Below, one piece after another: positions 1 through 6,300 of a DNA stretch of 9,027 nt. A model generated the notes under the pieces. The model did not search any database. It saw nothing but the letters and a program-made list of their open reading frames with translations, and had not been told where the DNA came from. The stretch comes from Planctomycetota bacterium. Its GTDB lineage: Bacteria > Planctomycetota > Planctomycetia > Pirellulales > Thermoguttaceae. Numbering within the stretch: the first letter of the stretch is position 1; each line of letters begins with the position of its first letter. A program made the translations under genes and the position numbers. The stretch lies in assembly GCA_015661985.1 (NCBI GenBank), contig DQVB01000557.1, positions 1 to 9,027 of the forward strand. Direction: 5' to 3'.

Positions 1-359
1 GCCGCCGCAGGAGCATCGGGGGCACCGGTCCCCGAGCCCGCGGTGGTGGGCGGAACTTCCGTCGGGCTGCGCCCTCCTTCCGTTGCGCCCACCGCCTGTT
101 CCTTTCCCAACTCCGAAGAGCCACGAAGTGCCCAGTGAGCCGAGGACGCCTCCCCTTTGCTCCGAAAACGCCTCCTTCTGTGGCAGGGGGGCCCCAGGGA
201 CGCTTCAGTCGGATGAGCCGTTTGAGTTCACGCCCGAGGGTGGTTCTACGTCAGCCCCGTTGGGCCCCGTCGATCGGTGTTCAGGAACCACACAGATGGG
301 TTAGCTGTCGGTAGTGCCCCCTGTCCGTTGCCGTCGACCCGATAGGGAGACTGGCCCGG

Positions 360-391
360 TTGCTTCCCCCGAAGAATTGGCAAGCTACAAT
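360..391 (+). promoter_or_regulatory. Weak candidate sigma-70-like promoter for the operon
   Basis: TACAAT at 386-391 matches five of six bases of the -10 consensus. TTGCTT at 360-365 is a partial -35 match, but the 20-base spacer is longer than the usual 16-18. It sits about 100 bases before the first start codon and is the best AT-containing patch in a GC-rich leader. The poor spacing and the unknown sigma-factor preference of the host make this tentative. Confidence 0.2.
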
Positions 392-480
392 ATCGTGTTG
401 GGTGGATGGCTCGGCCCGGTGGTGGCTCCAGTGGAGATTCGGTACGATCCAGCCGCCTGGGAACCGACGGGTTTGGGCGT

Positions 481-485
481 GGGGA
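481..485 (+). promoter_or_regulatory. Ribosome binding site deciding the start of the YqiJ-like gene
   Basis: GGGGA ends 8 bases before the ATG at 494, a workable Shine-Dalgarno match and spacing. This, with the family-like N-terminus MVELFWAAVAPVNLPY, favours 494 over the GTG at 314 that opens the longest reading frame. The in-frame ATG at 485 overlaps this site and would be preceded only by GTGGGG, so it is less likely. Confidence 0.45.
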
Positions 486-493
486 TGGTCGCG

Positions 494-1228
494 ATGGTCG
501 AGCTGTTCTGGGCAGCGGTGGCCCCAGTCAATCTGCCGTATACCATCCTGCTGGCGCTGTTGGTGGGCTATTGGCTCCTCTATGTACTAGGCTTCTTTGG
601 TTCGGAAGCCCTGGACCTTCTGAACCTGGATCTGGACGCCGACGCCGGGGGCGATCTGGACGCTGGCGTGGATGTGGATGGCGGGGTGGGTGCCGACGCC
701 GATGTGGACGCGGACGTCGATGCGGATGCCGGCACAGGGGGCGCCGGCGGGGTACTGACGGCGTTGCTTCGCTTCGTTTACGCCGGGGATCTTCCCATCC
801 TGATCATTGTGACGATCCTGGTGACGTCCATGTGGACCTTCTCCATCGCGATCAATCATCTGCTGGGCAACTCCAGTGGCTGGATCGCCTTGGGGCTGTT
901 TTTCCCGAATTTCTTGATCAGCTTGATGGTGACCAGACTAGTGCTGAGGCCTTTCGTTCCCTTTTTGCGCCAGGTCTTCGAGCAGCGGAGCGATCGGGTG
1001 GAGATCCTGGGCAAGCGGTGCGTGATCACCTCGCTGGAGGCCACGCCGCAGTATGGCCAGGCGGAGATTGCCACCGGGGGCGCGCCGATTCGCTTGAACG
1101 TGGTGACGCGCCACGGCATCACCATGAAACGGGGCGAGGAGGGGGTGGTCTTTGAACACGACGAGGTGCGGGACGCGTATGTCGTTGCCCCGCTCGGCCT
1201 GGGGAAGCAATCCGACAGGGAGAATTAA
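494..1228 (+). CDS. YqiJ/NfeD-like membrane protein, flotillin partner, Asp-rich loop
   Basis: This 244-residue protein resembles the small OB-fold membrane proteins (YqiJ, YuaF, NfeD-like) encoded next to bacterial flotillins and thought to act with them in membrane microdomains. One membrane helix lies at about residues 15-36 (after PVNLPY), a second at 98-120 and a third at 128-150. The C-terminal 169-235 is a predicted beta-rich OB-fold, beginning VEILGKRCVITS and containing GQAEI and the glycine-rich turn KRGEEGVV. Between helices 1 and 2 lies an acidic stretch, residues 45-80, with 13 Asp in 36 residues and no basic residue. Arg after helix 3 (TRLVLRPF) suggests a cytoplasmic C-terminus by the positive-inside rule, which would put the acidic loop in the cytoplasm too. 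I chose the ATG at 494 because residues encoded before it do not resemble the family; the open frame extends back to a GTG at 314. The gene ends 2 bases before the flotillin start, so the two are probably translationally coupled. Confidence 0.8.
   Translation: MVELFWAAVAPVNLPYTILLALLVGYWLLYVLGFFGSEALDLLNLDLDADAGGDLDAGVDVDGGVGADADVDADVDADAGTGGAGGVLTALLRFVYAGDLPILIIVTILVTSMWTFSIAINHLLGNSSGWIALGLFFPNFLISLMVTRLVLRPFVPFLRQVFEQRSDRVEILGKRCVITSLEATPQYGQAEIATGGAPIRLNVVTRHGITMKRGEEGVVFEHDEVRDAYVVAPLGLGKQSDREN
1217..1223 (+). promoter_or_regulatory. Ribosome binding site of the flotillin gene
   Basis: AGGGAGA lies inside the last codons of the preceding gene and ends 7 bases before the flotillin ATG at 1231. 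Overlap of the site with the end of the upstream reading frame fits translational coupling of the two membrane proteins. Confidence 0.7.
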
Positions 1229-1230
1229 TC

Positions 1231-3258
1231 ATGTTGTTCGGTTCCATTTGGACGGGCCTGTTCACCACGCTGTTTGTCATCGCCCTGCTGTTGGTCGTCG
1301 GCCTGTTGGTGATGGTGATCAAGTGTTGGCGCAAGGTCCAGCAGGGTACGGCGCTGATCGTCACCGGTGGGAACAGGCCAACGGTCCACTTTTCCAAGGC
1401 TATCGTCTGGCCACTGATCCGGCAGACGGAGATCATGGACATTTCGGTCAAACGGATCGAGATCTTCCGACATGGTTCGGAAGGTCTGATCTGTAAGGAC
1501 AACGTGCGGGCGGACATCAAGGTGGCCTTCTTTGTGCGCGTCAACAACACCGAAGAGGACGTTCTGAAGGTGGCCCAGTCGATCGGCGTGAAGCGGGCGT
1601 CGCAACAATCGGCCCTGGTCGAGTTGTTCGACGCCAAGTTCTCCGAGGCGCTGAAGACGGTGGGCAAGCAGTTCAACTTCGTGGACCTATACACGGAGCG
1701 GGATACGTTCAAGGACCGTATTTTGCAGACGATCGGCCGCGACTTGAACGGATACATCCTGGACGACTGCGCCATCGACTACCTGGAACAGACGCCCATG
1801 GAGAAGCTGGATCCGCAGAACATCCTGGACTCCGAGGGGATCAAGAAGATCACGGACCTGACGGCGCGCCAGCAGGTGTTGGCCAACCACATCTCCCGCG
1901 AGAAGGAAAAGACGATCACCAAGCAGAATGTGGAGGCTCGCGAGGCGATCCTGGAGCTGGAGCGCCAGCAGGCCGAGGCCGAACAGAAGCAGAAGCGGGA
2001 GATCGCGGCCGTGGTGGCCCGCGAGGAGGCCGAGGCGGCGCGGATCGAGCAGGAGGAACGGCTCCGGGCCGAGCAGGCACGGATCCGAGTCGAAGAGGAG
2101 TTGGCTGTTGCTGAGCAGAACAAGCTCCGCCAGATCCTGGTGGCCCAGCGGAACAAGGAACGCACCGACAAGGTGGAAATCGAGCGGGTGGAACGGGACC
2201 GGCTCTTGGAGGTCACCGAACGGGACCGCGTCGTGTCGCTGGCCGAGATCGAAAAGGAAAAGGCTATCGAGGTGGAGAAAAAGGCGATCCAGGATGTGAT
2301 CCGGGAGCGGGTGATGGTCGAGCGGGCCGTGGTCGAAGAGGAGGAGAAGATCAAGGATACGCGCGAGTTCGCCGGGGCCGAACGGGCCAAGCGGGTGGCC
2401 GTCACGGAGGCCGAGCAGGAGGCCGAGCAGCGGCTGGTGAAGGAGATCAAGGCGGCTGAAGCGGCCCGCGACGCCGCCCGTTTCGCGGCGGAGCGCGAAG
2501 TGATCGCCGCCGAAGCACGGCGAAACGCCGCCGAACGGGACACGGCCGCCAAGAAGATGCTGGCCGAAGGGATCACCGCCGAAGAAGCCGCCCTGGGGAT
2601 TGCCGAGGCCAACGTGATTGAGAAGAAGGCGGTGGCCGAAGCCCGCGGCATGGAAGCCAAGGCCGAAGCCGTGGAAAAGCAAGGCTCGGCCGAGGCGAAC
2701 GTCATGCGCCAGAAGTTCCACGCCGAAGCCGAGGGGATTAGTGAAAAGGCCAAGGCCATGAAGCTCTTCCACGAAGCCGGCCAGGAGCACGAGGAGTTCA
2801 AGTTGCGGCTGGACAAGGACAAGGAAGTCGAGCTGGCCGCCATCGGCGCCCACCGGGACATCGCCCACAAACAGGCGGAGATCGTGAGCAAGGCTCTCGA
2901 GTCGGCCCGTATCGACATCGTGGGCGGGGAAACCGAATTCTTCGACCGCATCACCCACGCCATCACGTCCGGAAAGGCCGTGGATCGCTGGGTGGGCAAC
3001 AGCGATGTGCTCCGTGATATCAAGGGGACTTTCTTCAACGGCGACCCGGTCTATTTCCGGCAGCGGCTGGAGCAGTTCGTCAGCCAGTTCAACCTGGGGA
3101 GCGAGGACATCAAGAACCTGTCGATCGCCGCTTTGATCGGCAAGATGATGGGATTGACGGACGAGGAGAGCGTGCGCAACGAATTGCAGAGGTTCCTTGA
3201 TATGGCCCGCGCCGCCGGGTGGTCGGACCGGCCAGCGGCGGCCCTGAAACCCAAGTAG
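1231..3258 (+). CDS. YqiK-type flotillin (SPFH-domain protein) with extended coiled coil
   Basis: The 675-residue product is a membrane-anchored flotillin of the YqiK type. Flotillins oligomerise into large membrane-bound assemblies that organise lipid microdomains and partner proteins. Residues 7-30 form one hydrophobic helix (GLFTTLFVIALLLVVGLL), followed by Lys/Arg that mark the cytoplasmic side. The SPFH/band-7 domain covers about 34-205 (TALIVTGG, AIVWPLIRQTEIMDIS, CKDNVRADIKVAFFVRV, and GYILDDCAIDYLEQT near its end). About 205-520 is almost pure Glu/Ala/Arg/Lys helix, a long coiled coil with the AEA-type repeats typical of flotillins. The C-terminal 520-675 is less charged (IDIVGGETEFFDRI) and resembles the flotillin oligomerisation end. 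Length exceeds E. coli YqiK (about 553) and B. subtilis FloT (about 509), the extra being mostly coiled coil. The ATG has a good AGGGAGA site and directly follows the YqiJ-like gene, matching the known yuaF-floT and yqiJ-yqiK pairings. Its specific cargo is unknown. Confidence 0.9.
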   Translation: MLFGSIWTGLFTTLFVIALLLVVGLLVMVIKCWRKVQQGTALIVTGGNRPTVHFSKAIVWPLIRQTEIMDISVKRIEIFRHGSEGLICKDNVRADIKVAFFVRVNNTEEDVLKVAQSIGVKRASQQSALVELFDAKFSEALKTVGKQFNFVDLYTERDTFKDRILQTIGRDLNGYILDDCAIDYLEQTPMEKLDPQNILDSEGIKKITDLTARQQVLANHISREKEKTITKQNVEAREAILELERQQAEAEQKQKREIAAVVAREEAEAARIEQEERLRAEQARIRVEEELAVAEQNKLRQILVAQRNKERTDKVEIERVERDRLLEVTERDRVVSLAEIEKEKAIEVEKKAIQDVIRERVMVERAVVEEEEKIKDTREFAGAERAKRVAVTEAEQEAEQRLVKEIKAAEAARDAARFAAEREVIAAEARRNAAERDTAAKKMLAEGITAEEAALGIAEANVIEKKAVAEARGMEAKAEAVEKQGSAEANVMRQKFHAEAEGISEKAKAMKLFHEAGQEHEEFKLRLDKDKEVELAAIGAHRDIAHKQAEIVSKALESARIDIVGGETEFFDRITHAITSGKAVDRWVGNSDVLRDIKGTFFNGDPVYFRQRLEQFVSQFNLGSEDIKNLSIAALIGKMMGLTDEESVRNELQRFLDMARAAGWSDRPAAALKPK

Positions 3259-3338
3259 ACGGCCTTGGGGCGAGGCATGAACACAGGACGGGGGCGGGCC
3301 CGGCGAGACGCACGGACATCAAGCTGGCAGGTATCCCC
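3259..3338 (+). other. 80-base gap between flotillin and ATPase genes, small hairpin
   Basis: This gap separates the flotillin stop (TAG, 3256-3258) from the ATPase start. It holds a small possible hairpin, GCCTT at 3262-3266 with GAGGC at 3272-3276 (one T-G pair, five-base loop), and a GC palindrome CGGGCCCG at 3295-3302. No T-run follows, so it is not a standard intrinsic terminator. The ATPase frame stays open through the gap and back into the flotillin gene as far as a GTG at 3219. The structure might lower ATPase expression relative to flotillin, or protect an mRNA end; both are inference. Confidence 0.3.
3326..3331 (+). promoter_or_regulatory. Ribosome binding site of the AAA+ ATPase gene
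   Basis: GGCAGG ends 7 bases before the ATG at 3339. It is a modest Shine-Dalgarno match, weaker than the one before the flotillin gene. It supports starting the ATPase at 3339 rather than at the in-frame GTG 40 codons earlier. Confidence 0.5.
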
Positions 3339-6300
3339 ATGGCTGAATCCCTCGAAGCGACTCGGACAGCCGACCAGTCTCCTGCCGAAGAGCTGGAACA
3401 CGGCACCTATGAAGTCCTCCGTGGCCGGCTGCGCGCTGCTGGGCGCGAGTTGCGCGACCGGCTGGAAAAGCTCAATCAGGCACGTAAAGAGGTCTTCGGG
3501 GCCGTCGAAACCCGCCTGGTGGCCACCGAACGGGTTACCACGGACAACAACTGTATCCCCCGCGACGTGGTGTCCGTTGGCGGCCGCTTCATCCTCGGCT
3601 ACAACGTCTACATCGGACTGCGCTCCACTACGCGACTGGAAGACGTCTTCGCCATCTATCGCATGGAAGACCACCACTTCCTGCGCGAGTCGCTCGAGCT
3701 GATCGCCGACGAGCAGTTCCAGCGGGATTTCACCGAGCTGTTCAAGTATTACCGAAAGACGGTGTTCAGCCAGTTCGCGCGGATCGGACCGCACCTGTTC
3801 ATGGTTTTCCGGATCAGTGACGACGTCAACGACGTGAAGACCTTCAAGTGGGCGGTCCAGGAGGACGAGCTCGTCTACGTAGACAACCGCAGCGACCACG
3901 AGTTTCGCTTCCCCCCGCAGCACGGGTTCGAGTGGATCCGCACGCGCCGTGAAATGCACGTGGCAGGCATCCATCCCCACGTGAACATCGAGGACCGGGT
4001 CTTCGTGGAGACCGTGGGCGGCGACCTGACCGTGAAAATCGAGAACAACACGGACACGGGCGAAGGGATCTACGCCGAACCCGTGGAGGACCCGGACCAG
4101 ACGCTGGACGACGCCGAAATCTACTACGCCATCGTGGGCAGCCTGGTGCTGCTGAAGCTCCGCCCGTACCAGGAAAAACGGTTCCGTTACCTGGTCTACT
4201 GCGACAAGACCCAAGCGGTACGACGGCTGGATGCCATCGAGGACGCCTGCATCCTCTTGCCCGACGACCAGGGCATCATCTTCTCCAACGGCTACTTCCT
4301 CCAGAGCGGCGAGTGCAAGACCTTTGACAGCGCGCTTTCCCCGATGGTCTTCAGCCGGCGGATCCAGTCGCCCAACGGAGAAGACTACCTGTACGTGTTC
4401 TACAACCGCCGCGAAGGCGTCTATCTGCTTTTGCCTTACAACCTCATCCAGCAGAAGGTCGACACGCCGATCATCTGCAACGGCTTCTCCCTGTTTGAGA
4501 ACGGCGAAATGATCCTCTTCAAGGGGCAGGGCGAACCGCAGAAACACCATGCCATCCAGATCTGGCAAACCCCTTACACCTCGCCCGACTACCTTCCGGC
4601 GGTACGCACAGACAGCTTCCTGTACAAGGTGGGCAACCGCGATATCGTGCGCGGGATGGCCGAATGTCACGAGGTGCTGACTCTCATCGGCAAGGAGGAC
4701 AGCTACGCCGGCCTGTTCGTCGACCTGGCGAGGAAGACGTCTGACATCCTGGACAGCTACTACTGGTTGGGCGAGCCCGAGGCGTGCAACCTTCGGGAAG
4801 TGCTGCTGCCCATTAAGGAGGCCGCGGAGGCGGCCATCGGCGAATTCGAGAAGGTGCTCAGTGTCCGCCGCAGCACACGCCGGCAGCTGGAGGTGGTCAA
4901 GGCCAAGGCGGACAAGATCACCAAGGCGGTGGCGGTTCGACGGTTCGAAAACGTCGCTGACTTCGTCCATTCGCTGGCCGAACTGCGCAGCGTGCGCGGC
5001 GAAATCGTTTCCTTGCGCAACCTCCGTTACATCGAGGTGGCGGCCGTCGATCAGCTGGAGGCCCGCGTCGCCGAGCAGGCCGAGCGGGTGGCCACCGGCT
5101 GCGTCCGTTTCCTCCTCAAACCGGAATCCCTGGCGCCCTACGAGGAGGCCATCGGCCGCCAGGCGGCGCGGATCGACGAGGTGAACAGGGTTAGCGAGGC
5201 GAAGGAACTGGAAGAAGAGATCAACACCACGGCCAGCGAGCTGGAGCTGCTGATCGAAACGGTCAGTAACCTGAAGATCGAAGACGCCACGCAGCGCACG
5301 GCCATCGTCGATGGCATCTCGGCCCTGTTCGCGCGGCTGAACCAGGCGCGGGCGGCGCTGAAGACGCGCACCGGCCAGCTGGCGCGGGCGGAAGGCGCCG
5401 CCGAGTTCGCTTCGCAGCTGAAGCTGCTGGACCAGAGCGTGGCCGGCTACCTGGACGTGTGCGATACCCCGGAAAAGTGCGATGAGTACCTCACCCGCAT
5501 GATGCTCCAGCTGGAGGCGCTGGAAGGACGTTTCGCCGAGTTCGAGGAGTTCGTCGTCCAGCTGGCCGAAAAACGACACGAGGTGGCCGACGCCTTCGAG
5601 ACGCGCAAACTCCAGCTGCTGGAGGCTCGCAACCGGCGCATCACGGCGCTGGCCGCCGCGGCCGACCGCATCCTCAGGGGCATCCAGACGCGCGTGGCCG
5701 CCTTGAACTCAATCGACGAAATCAACGGCTATTACGCCTCCGACCTCATGGTCGAAAAGGTCCGCGACATCGTACGCCAATTGAGCGACCTGGGTGATAC
5801 GGTCAAGGTGGATGATATCCAAACGCGCCTGAAGACGACCCGCGAAGATGCGGTGCGCCAGCTCAAAGATCGCCAGGACCTGTTCGAGGAGGGCGACCAG
5901 CTCATCCGGCTGGGCAACCACCGATTCACCGTCAATACCCAGCCCTTCGACCTCACCACCGTCCACCGCGACGGCCGCATGTTCTTCCACCTGACCGGCA
6001 CCGAGTACTTCCAAGAGATCACCGATCCGGAGTTCGTGCAGACGCGACCCGTGTGGGATCAGCAGCTGGTTTCGGAGACCGACGAGGTCTACCGAGGGGA
6101 ATACCTGGCTTACCATATACTGAAGTCCCTGGGCACAGACGACGTGCCTGACGCGGTCACGTTGAGCCAATATGACGACCAGAAGCTGCTCACGTTCGTG
6201 CAACAGTTCATGGCCCCGCGATACCGCGAAGGATATGTCAAAGGGGTGCACGACCAGGATGCGGCTCGGATCCTGCGAGCCCTGGTCGAGTTGGAGACCA

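Larger units (their letters stand above)
1..493. other. Upstream region without a convincing complete gene
   Basis: No complete gene is supported here. Read from base 1 in frame 1 the + strand stays open to a TGA at 136-138 and gives an Ala/Pro/Gly-rich peptide ending in SEEPRSAQ. This could be the low-complexity C-terminal tail of a gene that begins before the window. A second frame, from base 2, stays open to a TAG at 302-304, but its composition (many Pro, Ser, Arg and Cys) looks like chance reading of GC-rich DNA. From about 305 to 493 the DNA lies in frame with the downstream membrane protein, but the encoded residues resemble no part of that family, so I treat it as leader and promoter DNA. 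I see no RNA gene, no insertion sequence and no strong terminator. Confidence 0.5.

Noticed and set aside
83..304. 73-codon + strand open frame in the upstream region
   Set aside because: Pro/Ser-rich chance composition, no ribosome site and no family resemblance.
314..493. 60-codon N-terminal extension of the YqiJ-like protein from a GTG at 314
   Set aside because: No clear ribosome site, residues unlike the family, and a better start with GGGGA spacing at 494.
1687..3038. Two overlapping - strand open frames of about 420 codons each antisense to the flotillin
   Set aside because: Both arise from the Glu/Ala/Arg-rich coiled coil read backwards (Leu- or Ser/Arg-rich shadows); the + strand SPFH protein is unambiguous.
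3051..5579. 842-codon open frame on the - strand antisense to the flotillin end and ATPase
   Set aside because: It mirrors the codon bias of the + strand genes, has low-complexity Leu/Asp/Val/Gln composition and resembles no family; the + strand frame has clear AAA+ and DUF3686 motifs.
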